Under the pieces are notes generated by a model, which did not search any database, was not told the DNA's origin, and was given only the letters and a program-made list of their open reading frames with translations. This document shows positions 1 to 11,829 of a stretch of DNA of 64,000 bases, piece after piece (the first letter of the stretch is position 1; each line of letters begins with the position of its first letter). The stretch comes from Elephas maximus indicus (taxonomy: Eukaryota > Chordata > Mammalia > Proboscidea > Elephantidae): positions 19,067,001-19,131,000 of the forward strand of contig NC_064842.1 of assembly GCF_024166365.1 (NCBI RefSeq). The letters run 5' to 3'. Position numbers and translations under genes: made by a program.

Positions 1-493
1 ACCTATTACCTAATTTCACATCATTAGAAAAGATCCACTGTGAGCCCTGATTTCAAGTAACCAAAGGTTGACAACATGCCATTAAAAATTAAATATTGTA
101 CAAGATGAACCTGAAGCATCTTGAAATGCCACTTCCCCAAGAACGTACTCAGAAGCCAACTTGGAAAGGCTTGTACTAACCAAATATGGGATAGTTTTAG
201 CGTCAATAATTATAATACCAAATATCCATAAGTTTATAATGATGCCATTAAGCAAACAAACAAAAAACTGGTCACTGTTAGAGAACGCTAAGAAACAAAA
301 TTATTATTTTGAGAACTGGCAAATAATGTTAAAGATGCAAACATTTATTTGTCTTGTAAAATGTACCACTGGGTAACCAGATAGTAGACGCAAAACGTTT
401 CCCTTTAAAGAAGTATTTCCGCTAATAAATGAAGAAGGCATGATAGAATTAGATTATCACTGCCATTTTGCCACCCACCCCTCATTAACATTA
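1..493. other. Unassigned AT-rich sequence
   Basis: No exon, RNA gene or recognisable repeat was seen. Short open frames of 60-71 codons here have no recognisable motif. Confidence 0.4.
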
Positions 494-676
494 ACATGCT
501 CAGCTGCTAATCCTAAGGCCGAAGGTTCCAGTTCATCCAGAGGCATCTCAAAAGAAAGGCCTGAAGATCTGCTTCTGAAAAATCAGCCATTGAAAACCGT
601 ATGGAGCACAGTTCTACTTTGACACGTATGCAGTCGCCATGACTTGGAATCAACTTGACAGAAACTGTTTTTTTTT
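494..676 (+). repeat. AfroSINE, diverged, longer subtype
   Basis: It has the tRNA-like head ('gctcagctgctaatc'), an internal 'cctgaagatctgcttctgaaa' style spacer found in the longer subtype, and the tail 'gccatgacttggaatcaactt' ending in a T run. Confidence 0.8.
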
Positions 677-795
677 AATGCATTAATAGGTCTAGCATGA
701 ATCAACAACGGTACCGAGGTCACAAACAGAGACAATCAGACACCATGTACTTCCTGATGAAAACACACCATCCATAAAGTAATCTCAAAGAGGTA

Positions 796-1290
796 CTTGT
801 ACACCAATGTCCATAGCAGCACTTTTCATAATAGCCAAAAGGTGGAAACAACTAAGTGTCCATGAACAGATGAATGGATAAAGAAAATGTGGTATATACA
901 TACAATGCAATATTACTCAGCCATAAAGAGAAATGAAACCCTGATACACACTACAACATGGATGAACTTTGAAAACATTATGCTGAATGAAATAAGTCAG
1001 ACACAAAAAGACAAATATTGCATGATGACACATACATGAAATATCTAGAATAAGCAAATGCACGGAGACAAAAGTTCATTAGTGGTTACTAGGAGGAGAA
1101 GGGAATGGGAGGGGAACAGTATTGAGTCTCTGTTTGAGGTGATGAAAAACCTTTGTAAACGGAGAGTGGCGATGGGTGCTCAACATGGCGAATGTAATTA
1201 ATATCACTGAATTGTACACTTAAAAGTGGTTAAAATGGCAAACTTTTGTGCTATATACTTTACCACAAGAAAAGTTTTTTTTAAATATGC
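796..1290 (+). mobile_element. L1 LINE 3' end (ORF2 C-terminus and 3' UTR)
   Basis: Contains the typical L1 ORF2 end: 'caccaatgtccatagcagc', 'ggtggaaacaactaagtgtcc', 'atgaatggataaagaaaatg', then 'tgctgaatgaaataagtcag', a 3' UTR and an A-rich tail. It is 5' truncated. Confidence 0.85.
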
Positions 1291-1505
1291 ACAACCTTTC
1301 CATGAAATTCTTAAGGCTATTAGTCTAGGGAAACAGTTTTCCTTATTCCCAGCAATCCTATAAATATCTGGACCCAAGCTCATTATGTAACTGAAAAAGA
1401 TTTACTACATACAGAAAACATTTATATTCCTCATTCAACAGATACTAAGCACTTTGTAATGAAAAGATGCCACTTATCAAGCCCTATGTGTTTTTTATGT
1501 GTGGA

Positions 1506-1675
1506 TGGAAATCCTGATGGTGTAGTGGTTAAGAGCTACGGCTGCTAACCAAAAGGATGGCAGTTCAAATCCACCAAGAGCTCTTTGGAAGCCCTATGGG
1601 GCAGTTCTATTCTGTCCCTTAGGGTTGCCATGAGTCAGAATTGACTTGACGGCAGCAGGTTTGGTTTTGGTTTTT
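1506..1675 (+). repeat. AfroSINE
   Basis: Head 'tggtgtagtggttaagagct', body 'ccctatggggcagttctatt', tail 'ccatgagtcagaattgactt' and a 'ggtttggttttggtttt' end. Confidence 0.9.
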
Positions 1676-1677
1676 AT

Positions 1678-1785
1678 GTGCAGAGAGCCCCTTAATGCTC
1701 AGAGCAACTCTATGAGGTAGATATAATTATTGCCATTTTATTGCTGGGCAACAGAGGCATAGACAAATCAAGTGACTTTCCCTTG
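1678..1785 (-). repeat. MIR SINE fragment
   Basis: Reverse-strand MIR core: 'caactctatgaggtagatat', 'attattgccattttattgct', 'gaggcatagacaaatcaagt'. Confidence 0.65.
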
Positions 1786-2117
1786 TCACCTATTATATAC
1801 CCGGGACAGTTGGACTACAAAAGCCAGACCATTCTTTCCCTTAAATCATGCTATAAAGCTATTTTAGTACAAGCCTCAAACCATCTCATTCTGGAATGCT
1901 CCCCCCTCCTCACCCAGCAATATTGTCAGTGTGAGCACAGAAGCATTCGGGGTTCGTCCTATCACTTCCTTTATGGAGTCCTGTGTGAGTCCCACAGGAA
2001 GAGCTAACTGCTGTCTGCTCAGATCCTAAAGCACTTTGCTAATGTTGCTGAACAACTATAGCTTGGTTAGTTTTTTGTCCTCCCATCAGACCAAACTATT
2101 TCAAGGACAAGGGCTGT

Positions 2118-2192
2118 GCATAATATTCATTTTGGTATCTCTAGTGCCTAGAACAGTGTCTGGCACATAGTGGGAATTCAGTGAATGCTGAC
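2118..2192 (+). repeat. L2 LINE 3' end fragment
   Basis: Matches the L2 3' terminus: 'agtgcctagaacagtgtctg' followed by 'gcacatagtgg' and 'cagtgaatgctg'. Confidence 0.65.
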
Positions 2193-2800
2193 GGCATGAG
2201 CAAGTGAGTTGCATTAGGACCATTTTCACATCCTGAGGAGCTGGTGGTGGAGCAGATGGCCAGTTGGCCCCCTTGTTCAGCACTGGTGATCATCTTCACT
2301 TCTTATTTGCATGTTGATCTCCCCAGTCCTATTTCCTTGCGTGAATATTTGTGACATCTCCTGCTAACTGCTCTACGTGACAGTGACTCATTCTCACGAA
2401 TCACCTCCTCCGAATGATAAGCATTCAGAATGAAGATGTCTGTCTTGAACTCAGATTCTGCCTGTGATACTCTGCTTTGTGGGTTCCCACTTCGCAGCAG
2501 CCGGAGGGGCTTCTCGTCTCTGTCAGACAGGAAGCAATCAGTGCTGCTCAAGTTTGGTGCCTCCTAGAGCTCATCCAATTCAGTCCTTCAGTACACATTG
2601 TCGTGGGCCTTTAGAAAACTCAAGGAGTCAAAGGAAGGCAAATATAAAAAACCAAGCGATACTATTTTTACCTTTCTAATTGGCAAAGTTCAAAACAAAA
2701 ATGTGCTGGTGAGGGTTTTCATACGGAAACAGCTTTTCTCCAGGACAGCTGGAAATCGTGTACTAAAAATAGGCCTGCAGCACTTTAAAGCTGACCCAAT
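2193..2800. other. Unassigned intergenic sequence
   Basis: No exon signature or repeat family was recognised. Overlapping open frames of 60-82 codons occur on both strands with no recognisable motif. Confidence 0.35.
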
Positions 2801-2805
2801 AGCTC

Positions 2806-3970
2806 CTAGGAACATATCCTAAGCAAATAATTCAATTAAGACTGGGGACAAAGGCTTAACTACCTGGATGTTCATCACAATTTATTATAATAGTGAAAAA
2901 CTGAAAATTACTTAAATAACCAAGAATAGGAAAGTCATTAAATAAATCAAGGTACATCCAAATAATTAGATTCGATTCAGTCATCAAAATATATGTTTTA
3001 TGGAAGGTCAGCTCAATTGGACTGGACTAAAAGCAAAGAGTTTCCGGGATAAAATAAATACTTCAAAGGTCAGCGGAGCAGGGGCGGGGGTCTGGGGAAC
3101 ATGGTTTGAGGAGACTTCTAAGTCAATTGGCAAAATAATTCTATTATGAAAACATTCTGCATCCCACTTTGAAATGTGGCGTCTGGGGTCTTGAATGCTG
3201 GCAGGCGACCATCTAAGTTGCATCAGTTGGTCTCAACCCACCTGGAGCAAAGGAAAATGGAGAACACCAAGGTCACACGACAACTAAGAGCCCAAGAGAC
3301 AGAAAGGGCCACATGAACCAGAGACCTACATTATCCTGAGACCAGAAGAACTAGTTGGTGCCCGGCCACAATCGATGACTGCCCTGTCAGGGAGCACAAC
3401 AGAGAACTCCTGAGGGAGCAGGAGATCAGTGGGATGCAGACCCCAAATTCTCATAAAAAGACCATACTTAAGGGTCTGACTGCGACTGGAGGAATCCCGG
3501 CGGCAATGCTCCCCAGACCTTCTGTTGGCACAGGACAGGAACCATGCCCGAAGACAACTCATCAGACATGAAAGGGACTGGTCAGCGGGTAGGAAAGAGA
3601 TGCTGATGAAGAGTGAGCTAATTAAATCAGGTGGACACTTGAGAGTGTGTTGGCAACTCTTGTCTGGAGGGGGGATGGGAAGATAGAGAGAGAGGGAAGC
3701 TGGCAAAATTGTCACGAAACGAGAGACTGAAAGGGCTGACTCAATAGGGGGAGAGCAAGTGGGAGTACGGAGTAAGATGTATGTAAACTTACGTGTGACA
3801 GACTGATTGGATTTGTAAATGTTCACTTGAAGCTTAATAAAAATTAATTTAAAAAAATATGTTTTAGGTAAATATATATTAACATGGAAAGATGGCTGAT
3901 GATGAATTAATTAAAAATTAAAGGCTATATAATAGCATGTGTGATATGATCCTATAGTAAATATTTATCG
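2806..3970 (+). mobile_element. Old L1M 3' end split by a younger L1 insertion
   Basis: L1 ORF2/3' UTR-like sequence ('ctaggaacatatcctaagca', 'ggatgttcatcacaatttat') runs to 3000 and resumes at about 3858 ('acatggaaagatggctgatg', 'gatatgatcctatag'). The break is filled by the insertion at 3001-3857. Confidence 0.6.
3001..3857 (+). mobile_element. Afrotherian L1 3' UTR insertion with target-site duplication
   Basis: A 5'-truncated L1 3' UTR ending in 'gcttaataaaaattaattt' and an A run. It is flanked by the 10-bp direct repeat atatgtttta at 2991-3000 and 3858-3867, inside an older L1. I recognise the 3' UTR type from elephant L1s. The 166-codon open frame on the opposite strand (3326-3826) is antisense to it and not a gene. 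Confidence 0.75.
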
Positions 3971-4440
3971 TATTCGTTTATTTATTTCTCCTCCCCAGTG
4001 CTGCCCTAATTTCTTACTGGGGTATTTTTTCTCCCCATTGGTGGTTCCATGATTCCCGTGATGATTCCTACTTGCCACCGACAGATGCTAGGAGCAAGGT
4101 CCCCCCTCTGCCTGCCCAGAACCGGCTTAGCTCAGCTCATTGGGCAATGACCCCAGGACTTCGACCTGAGTAAGCGCAAGGCCATTCACTGTAGCACCAG
4201 TGTTTCACAGCACTGCTTCAGCTACAAGATGGTTGGTACTCTTGCTCCCTCCTTTTTTGCCCTCAGAAGCTCTCTTGGCTCCCGTCTGCCCTAAGCCTGG
4301 CCCTCAGTCTCCTGTGGACTCTGTGGGCACCTTTCCCTCAGCAAACGTATTCCCTTTTGCTTCAGTTAGGCAGGGTTGGTTTCTGTCCTCACTGTCAAGA
4401 ATTTTAGCTGGGCGGGTGCAGGGTAGGGGGAATTGGAAAT
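3971..4440. other. Unassigned sequence with GC-richer segment
   Basis: A moderately GC-rich stretch (about 4000-4430) with no recognised repeat. The start 'cagtgctgccctaatttctt' and the segment 'gggcaatgaccccaggactt' were not assigned. Confidence 0.3.
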
Positions 4441-5515
4441 CTTAAGCAGTACTGGTTTACTGGTGGGAATGTAAAATGGTATAACCACTATGGAAAACGA
4501 TATGGCACCTCCTTAAAAAGCTAGAAATACAAATACCATACGATCAAGCAAGCCTACTTAAAAAAAAAAAAAAAAAAAAACCATCGGTGTCAAGTTGATT
4601 CTGACCCATCGCACCCTGTGGGACAGAGGAGAGCTGCCCCATAGGGTTTCCAAGGAGCAGCTAGTAGATTCAAACTGCCAACCTTTTGGTTAGCAGCCAA
4701 ATGCTTAACCACTGCACCACCGGCCTCCCCCCCCCCCCCAAAATAGACATACTCTATGATCCAGCAATCCCACTACTAGGAATATATCCTAGAGAAATAA
4801 GAACCATCACACAAATAGGCATACGCACAACCACGTTGATTGCAGCAGCATTCACAATAGCAAAAAGATGGAAACAACCTAAGTGCCCATCAACAGATTA
4901 TTGGATAAACACACTATGGTACACACACACAATGGAATACTACACAATGATAAAGAACAAATGATGAGTCCACAAAACTTCTCACAACATGGATGAATCT
5001 GGAGGGCATTATGCTGAGTGAAATAAGTCAATCACAAAAGGACAAATATTGTATGAGACCACTATTACAAAAACCTGAGGAAAGGTTTACGCACAGAAAA
5101 AAAAAAACAAAAACAATCTTTGATGGTTATGAGGGAAGGGAGGGGTTGGGAGGGGAAATCACTGACTAGATAGTAGATAAGTGTTAACTTTGGTGAAGGG
5201 TAAGACAACACACAATATAGGGGAAGTCGGCACAACTTGACCAAGGCGAAGACATAGAAGCTTTCTAGACACATTCAAACACCTTGAGGGACCAAGTTAC
5301 TGGGGCTGAGGGCTGAGGACCTTGGTCTTAGGGGGGACATCTAGGTCAATTGGCTTAACATTGTTCATAAAGAAAACGTTCTACATCCTACTTTGGTGAA
5401 CAGCCTCTGAAGTCTTAAGAATGTAATCAATGTCACTGAATTGTACATGTAGAAACTGTTGAATTGGTGTGTGTTTTGCTGTGTATATTCTCAACAACAA
5501 GATAAAAAAATTGTT
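4441..5515 (+). mobile_element. L1 LINE 3' end split by an AfroSINE
   Basis: L1 ORF2 C-terminal coding ('tggtgggaatgtaaaatggt', 'atgatccagcaatcccacta', 'aagtgcccatcaacagatta') followed by a 3' UTR containing 'cattatgctgagtgaaataa' and ending near 'gtgttttgctgtgtatattc' and an A-rich tail. The SINE at 4561-4733 interrupts it. Confidence 0.85.
4561..4733 (-). repeat. AfroSINE inserted in L1
   Basis: Reverse-strand copy opening with a 20-base A/T tract, then 'gtgtcaagttgattctgacc' through 'aaccactgcaccaccggcct' and a C11 run. Confidence 0.85.
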
Positions 5516-6721
5516 TTTAAAATACTATAATAATTTTTATGTTTCATATTGTTTCACTAAAAGATCCCTTCCTCTGGAGATTCTTTGAAATAGTCATCTT
5601 GAAAATGAGATGTGTGCACATGTATAAGATTAGGGTGCAGGAAGAAAATTAGAATTTCAGTTTTAAGTTGGAATTAGGCTTTTCCAATATGCAACATGGA
5701 TGGATACTGACATCTTCATAAGACCTGTGTGGCAGAGACTCCATGTGGCAGAGGGAGGTGTCCTAGGGGAAGCAGGGATGGACCTTCACCCCTGTACATG
5801 CTTTTACCTTGCTTATTGCAACTAGAATTTTTGGGTGCCCCATTAAGTGGAGGATCTACAGATGTAATCTAGTTTTAGCTGAACTAGCCCTCACACATTG
5901 ATAAGAGGCTTAAAAAGTTTCCTGCAAAGTAACTTTGAATTGAAGATAATAGTAATAGTGTAAGCACAGGAGAGCCTCAGGAAAATGGCAGAGCTCACAC
6001 GGTGACTCTTTGAGCTCCTTGTCACCCCTCACATCTCGGTCAGGTAAAAACAATGACAGTCTATTCAGACTTGATGAGAAGGAACTAAAACATATTAGAA
6101 ATTATCAAGAAGACTAGTTGAAAAATAGATTATCTCTATCATGAACAATGAACTTTACCTAAGTGAGTATCATGCCTTGAGCTGGTAACCAGGGTTATGA
6201 CGGAACCACCATCACTAGCAAGATATTTAATAACAGCCTTTGAGAACATCAAACAAACCTTGACATTTTTTGCAGCTATATTTAAAGCTACGTGATACTC
6301 AGTCCACACCTTAACAAATTTCATAAGCTTAGTGATAAATGAAACCTTTTTTGAGATTTTTTACTGAATAGCTAAAGACATAATAGCAAAACAGCAAGAT
6401 GTAGTTGGCATTTTGTACAGCCACTCAAATAAAACCATGTCCTGATTTTCAGAGTGTGCGAATTTTATCTTATTTCCTTTTCAAAGAACTAGAGTTGGCC
6501 CCAGTTTTTCAACTTTGTGAATTTTTTTTTTTAAAAGAAAAAATAAAACAATTTCCTCAAATGAGTAAGAGTGTTTTCTTCACTAGGTGAGGTTAATAAT
6601 TCATTCTTCTCTAAAAGTATTAGGACTGATGGCAAAAAAAAAAAAAAAAAAACTACCCCTTAAAACCTCCTAATTTCACATTCTAGAAATAACAGTTTAT
6701 AATTAATAGCACCATGAGAGC
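5516..6721. other. Unassigned sequence, no gene seen
   Basis: About 1.2 kb with no recognisable exon or repeat apart from an A18 run at about 6636. The minus-strand 61-codon frame at 6139-6324 has reasonable composition but no motif or homologue that I recognise. Confidence 0.35.
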
Positions 6722-7658
6722 TGTAAAATGGCAGAGTGGCAACAGACTTCCTCCACCTTCACAAGCAGGGAGAATCAGCATCAGCCCCAAGGCTGATCTA
6801 TGAGGTGGAGGTCAGACATACCTCCTCTCTCCTTCCTTTTTACCAATTCTGACACCAGCCGTCTCTCCCACAGCACTTTCTACTTCTCTGCTGGGTTTGA
6901 TAATTTGTTGCAGTAGCCACACAACTCACAGACCATACTCACAGTTATGGGGTTTATTAGGGAAGTAACAGGTTACAATTCAGGATCAGGAATGACTCAG
7001 GATACAGTTCTTCAATCAGCACAGCTTTTCCTCAGCCATGCCCACAGGCAGGCCTCTCTCCGGCCCTTGGCCCCTCTGGCTCTCACCATCCACTCCCCCA
7101 GTCTGGCATCTGCCCTGCTTGGGCAAATGTTACAGCTTTTTAACAGAGGCACCCCACTCCACCAGCAAGCCTCCTGTCTGAATGGGTTCAGCTCTCACTC
7201 CATGATTCAGCATGCTCACTGTAGCCACCTCGCTCCATGGCCCAGTAAGTCCTCCACACCATCTCGTGGTGGTCTCCTGGTTCTGCTGCCACCGTTTCTC
7301 TGTCACCACTTCTCTCCATCTTGAGCTGTCTCCAGTGTTACAGCTCTCTCTGTCTCCTGGGTCTAGGAGGTTCTCAGCACAGAGACCCTGGGTACAAAAA
7401 GGACACACTCTGATCCTGGCTCTTTCTGTTGTTGATGGTGGTGAGGTCCTTTCTCTCTGCTTCTGGAATTGGCTCCCTTTAGGCCTACCGGAATGGCAAA
7501 ACTGACCAATCCTTTTGTTAGGGTTTCATACACCTTATTTGCCTGGTCCCACCCCCGAAAAGTTTCCATCCACCTTTTTTGCATTATTAGTAGGCCGTCC
7601 AATCTCTTTGATGGGCCATAAGCACCTTATTTGCATAGTCCCACCCAATTATTGTGTG
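6722..7658 (-). mobile_element. LTR-like endogenous retroviral element, copy 1
   Basis: Shares its start ('tgtaaaatgg') and long segments ('tgaggtggaggtcagacata', 'ttctctgctgg') with a second copy at 10550. The minus strand carries AATAAA at 6953-6958 within 'ccctaataaacccc', as in an LTR R region. Its other end abuts an RTE fragment and may be truncated. No coding capacity is evident. Confidence 0.6.
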
Positions 7659-7663
7659 AGAGC

Positions 7664-8224
7664 CAACAGTAAGAAATCAAATGATGTATTGCATTGGGCA
7701 AATCTGCTGCAAAAGACCTTCAAGTGTTAAAAAGCAAAGATGTCACTTTAAGCACTAAGGTGTGCCTTACCCAAGCCATGGTGTTTTCAATCACCTTATA
7801 TGTGTGTGAAAGCTGGACAATGAATAAGGAAGCCCAAAGAAGAATTGACACCTTTGAACTGTGGTGTTGGAGAAGAATATTGAATACACCATGGACTGCC
7901 AAAAGAATGAACAGATCTGTCTTGGAAGAAGTACAACCAGAATTCTCCTTAGAAGCAAGGATGGCGAGACTACGTCTCACATACTTTGGACATGTTATCA
8001 GGAGGGATCAGCCCCTGGAGAAGGACATCATGCTTGGTAAAGTAGAGGGTCAGCGAAAAAGAGGAAGACCCTCAACGAGATGGATTGACACAGTGGCTGC
8101 AACAATGGGCTTAAGCACAGCAACGATTGTGGGCATGATGCAGGACCAGGAGGTGTTTCGTTCTGTTGTACATCAGGTCGCTAGGAGTCAGAACAGACTC
8201 AATGACACCTAACAACAACAACAA
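7664..8224 (+). mobile_element. RTE-clade (BovB-like) LINE, 3' end
   Basis: The 3' terminal ~560 bp of an RTE element. An open frame of 172 codons (7694-8212) encodes the C-terminal tail of the reverse transcriptase polyprotein, with ESWTMNKEAQRRID, ELWCWRRIL, LTYFGHVIRRDQ and [11 protein letters not shown], the typical RTE tail motifs. It ends in 'gacacctaacaacaacaaca'. It lacks the endonuclease and polymerase domains, so it is a dead 5'-truncated copy despite the open frame. Confidence 0.93.
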
Positions 8225-8239
8225 TAGCTTTTAAAGAAT

Positions 8240-8385
8240 TTTCACTATTTAGTCTCCACAATAGCCTTTCCATTTTACAAATTAATATGAGGAGGCTCAG
8301 AAGATTAAACAACCTGCTCCAAATCACTACCCAGTAAATAGCAGAGGCCAACTCCAAATCCTACACTTTCACAATATACTACTGC
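8240..8385 (-). repeat. MIR SINE fragment
   Basis: Reverse-strand MIR: 'ccattttacaaattaatatg', 'aggaggctcagaagattaaa', 'ccagtaaatagcagaggcca'. Confidence 0.65.
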
Positions 8386-8387
8386 CC

Positions 8388-8590
8388 AAGACAGTAGTTC
8401 TTACACTTAGGTGTGCATAAGACTCCTCTGAAGGTGTTTGTTTAAAATGTGCTTTCCTGGGCCCTACGTCCAGAGATTCTGTTTCAGGGTTCTGGAATGT
8501 GGCCCAGGAGTCTGAATTTCTGACAGGCATCCCCTCCCAGGTGCTTCTGAAGCAGGTGGATGATAACTCACACTTTCAGAAACACACAGA
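8388..8590 (+). mobile_element. MER5A-type hAT-Charlie DNA transposon
   Basis: Matches MER5A along its length: 'cagtagttcttacacttagg', 'agattctgtttcagg', 'ggcccaggagtctgaatttc', 'actttcagaaacac', with imperfect inverted ends. Confidence 0.75.
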
Positions 8591-9357
8591 CCTAGAAGAC
8601 AGTCACCACGCCTGGCACGAGGTGGGAGATCTGTGACCATGAATCTTTCTCTTTATTGAAGTTGCCCAGAAGAGGTAAAGTAGTGACACTAAACTTCTTC
8701 AAGAATTGCCCATATAAACAAGGTATTTTCTTATCTGGAAGCAGTTAGAAAAGAGAAAGGGATGAAAGCAGGAAGGAGGGAAAGCTCTGAACGCATTCTA
8801 TTCCATAGAAACAATCCTGCCCTTGACCACCAGTCATAATCCCAACTAGCCTGCTATCTTGGACATTCTTTTTTGTATGTGTTATCATCCGGAACTAGAC
8901 ATTTGGTGCACGCAAAGGGGGCTAAATCTCTGAGCTGCTTCTGGAAGGTGGGAGAAAGGCCAGAGTTGGGCTCTTTATTCTACAAAGGTGCACAGGAGTG
9001 AAGCCCTGACCCAGAATAAGTGAGAGGCAAATCAGGGATGAAGTGGGAGACCTTCAGGAGGCCAGGCCCACGCGTGGACCCCAAGTAACGAAGCTTCCCT
9101 ATCCCTGGAGTGTGAGAACCGAGAGGGCTGTCTGCAGGCCCGGCAGAGCTGGTGGGTATGGCAGGCTTTTCAGAAGCCCGGAGTCATAAGGATAAACAAA
9201 CTTTCTGCATAAGACACCTAGCATTCTTCTTGCCAGGACAATACATGTGTTTAATGTAGATGCTGAGGGCAAAGCAGGTGAGTGGAAAAGGTAAAATACG
9301 AATTGAAATTGTTTGAGTATTACAAAAAATGTTTCCTTTGCAAAAATGCTACATTTA
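8591..9357. other. Unassigned sequence
   Basis: No exon signature or repeat family recognised in about 770 bp. Confidence 0.35.
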
Positions 9358-9432
9358 AGCACAGCTCTACTCTGACACACATGGGGTCACCATGAGTTGG
9401 AATAAACTGGATGGCAACTGGTTTTGGTTTTA
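9358..9432 (+). repeat. AfroSINE 3' fragment
   Basis: Only the tail remains: 'cacagctctactctgacaca', 'caccatgagttggaataaac', 'aactggttttggtttt'. A separate A20 tract follows at about 9458. Confidence 0.75.
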
Positions 9433-9479
9433 TTCTGTTGCACTTTTCAGCAACCTTAAAAAAAAAAAAAAAAAAAAAA

Positions 9480-10549
9480 GACAGACAAATCATCTGTGCT
9501 AGAGATAAAAATTACATTCCATAAAGCCAACTCCATGACTACTAAAGAGATAGGATTTCCTTGAGACAGACTGTAAGGTTTGAAATCAGTCAGAGCTATT
9601 GAAAGAATTCTGGAAAGTGGAACTTGGTGTACTCAATCCTGAGGCTTCCTTCCTCTACAGTCTTCTGGGTATGGGCACCTCCCCCTATGACATCACCCGT
9701 TGATTACCAAGAGATGGGGGTTAATTCACTAGCCTGTATTTCTTTGGCATAGCCAGGGTTATGCAGGGTTAACAGCCTTATAGAAGATAATTCAGAGCTG
9801 TTTTATATGCTCCAAACAAGTCCATACCTGGGTTTATGAATTAGGCGCTAGCACACACTTTAATTCTACGTGTTGATGCTGGCCACTGCTGCCAAATAAT
9901 ATGCCCCTGGGTATACTTCCACCTTGAAGGGTATTTCATGTCTCTGCTACACTCCTTCTCAGCTGCAATGTGTCGCCTTTCATAAACAGCCCGTCTGTTA
10001 ACGTTCTGAGGGTCACCACACCCCCTTCTTCATACTTCCCCACCCAGGCCTGAAGGCCTGTGGCTCATCCTTGTTTCTGGGTGGTGATTCTAACCACGCA
10101 TGGCTGAGTGAGAGGCACCTCACTTCTCCCCTTGGATTTCACCCTGGCATTATCTTGGGAAACTAGTGAAGGAAGAAATGCCTTCCATTACTACCATTAT
10201 TATAGTTACTTTTCAGAAAACCTTTCGTAAGTGATAATTCCTCACCACCATTTTTATTCAAGAGAGCTCTGTTAATAATTATGCTGATACAACAAGTGTA
10301 GCTAGGACTATGCTGGGCAAACTGGGGTTTCTGGTCACCCTATTCAAGGACATGAGTAGAATGAAGGAGAAACATGAAGTAAATCCCCGGCTAACATAAA
10401 CCATGAACAAAAACTAACTTTTTAATTTTAAGACACTGAGATTTTGGGGTTCTTTGTAATAACAGCATAACCTAGCAAAGGTTGAATAATACAACCTTTT
10501 ACAGCTGTGTAACTTTATTACCACCTCTGTAAAATAGGGGTAACATAGT
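9480..10549. other. Unassigned sequence
   Basis: About 1.07 kb in which no exon or repeat was recognised with confidence. A GC-richer part lies at 9640-10150. Confidence 0.3.
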
Positions 10550-11400
10550 TGTAAAATGGTGGGAGTCGTAGTAATGCCAGAAGCTGTCTAACTTCGGGGG
10601 GGTAATGCAAATCAAGATCAGCCCAAGGCTGCTCCCCATGAGGTGGAGGTCAGACATACCTCCACCCTCCAAACTTTTTACCAGTTCTGACACCAGCTGT
10701 CCCTCCCACGGCACTCTCTACTTCTCTGCTGGATTCAATAATCCATTGCAAAGGCCACAAAGAACTCACCGACAATACTCATGGTTAAGTGGGTTAAGAA
10801 AGTAACAGGGTACAACTTTGCATCAGGATGAACAGACTACATTTCAGGAGCAGGATCAGGGTCAGGAAGTAGGTAGGCGAAGTCTCCCTTCTTCACTGCA
10901 GGACAGCTCTCTCAGCTCCTCTCAACCATGCAGGCCTCCTCTCAGTCCTCTCACAACAGCCCTCCTCTTGCCCCCCTCAGGACAATCCCTCTCAGCCCCC
11001 TCAGGACAGGCTCCCCTTGGCCCTGCCATCTGTTACCATTGGCTCTGCCACTGGGTCCCTTCAGACCTCTCACTGTCTTCAGTGTTACAGCTCTTTTAGG
11101 AGGTTCCTTGCCTCCTCTCTCTCTCTGCATCTTCTCTCATCTTTCTTCCTTCTGCTTTTTTTCCTGCTTTTTTCTGTCCAAAAAACCTCTGTGGGGCTGG
11201 CTGCTTAAATACACAAACTCCTTATTAATTTCAAGGCATGACACTCTCACCAGGGCACAAGAAGCGACCAATCCCACCTCGGTCTCTGTCTTGGCTACAG
11301 ACACTTCATTTCCATAGTCTATTGTCTTTGTTTTTTAGTATTGACTAATACCTGCAAGGTACATACCAATTACAGGGCAGGCTGAAGCCCAGGACCAGAC
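10550..11400 (-). mobile_element. LTR-like endogenous retroviral element, copy 2
   Basis: Begins with the same 'tgtaaaatgg' as the copy at 6722 and matches it through the 'gaggtggaggtcagacatac' and 'ttctctgctgg' blocks. The sequence then turns C/T-rich. The right end is uncertain. Confidence 0.5.
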
Positions 11401-11599
11401 CAAAAGTATCAAACCGAGTTGTTCACAGCTTACCCAGGAAATATCAACCAACCTGAACAAAAGTAACAAACCCTCTCAGGTAGAAAATGACGCCAAAGGT
11501 AACTCCTCAGAGTTTAGGGGTGAAATCTCTCAAGCTGTTTTTCCAAAGAACCAAGGCAAAAGGCCACATAAAGAAACTCATGTCGCCACAATAAAGGTA

Positions 11600-11700
11600 C
11601 CCATATCACTGAGTGGTGGTGAGGATTACAAGATTTAACATATGTAAAGCACTTAGAAGAGTGCTTGGCATATAGTGAGTGGTCAAAAATGTTAGCTTTA
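11600..11700 (+). repeat. MIR SINE fragment
   Basis: MIR 3' part: 'ggtggtgaggattacaagat', 'acatatgtaaagcacttaga', 'gtgcttggcatatagtgagt'. Confidence 0.7.
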
Positions 11701-11829
11701 ATGTAAATAATATAGAAGAATAAAAGAAACACAATAAGAACACAACGAAGTCAGCTTTCAAGCAAAGCATATTATTATTCAGGGATCCAGGAAATGCAGT
11801 CATTTCTTGCTCCCATACAAGCTGGTTGA

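Noticed and set aside
3326-3826. 166-codon open frame on the minus strand
   Set aside because: It lies antisense to an L1 3' UTR that sits between target-site duplications and shows no domain; a chance frame in a GC-richer repeat.
6139-6324. 61-codon minus-strand frame that looks protein-like
   Set aside because: No family recognised and no splice or promoter context; a translated database search would be needed.
7694-8212. 172-codon open frame, the longest in the window
   Set aside because: Real coding ancestry, but it is the tail of an RTE reverse transcriptase in a truncated copy, not a host gene.
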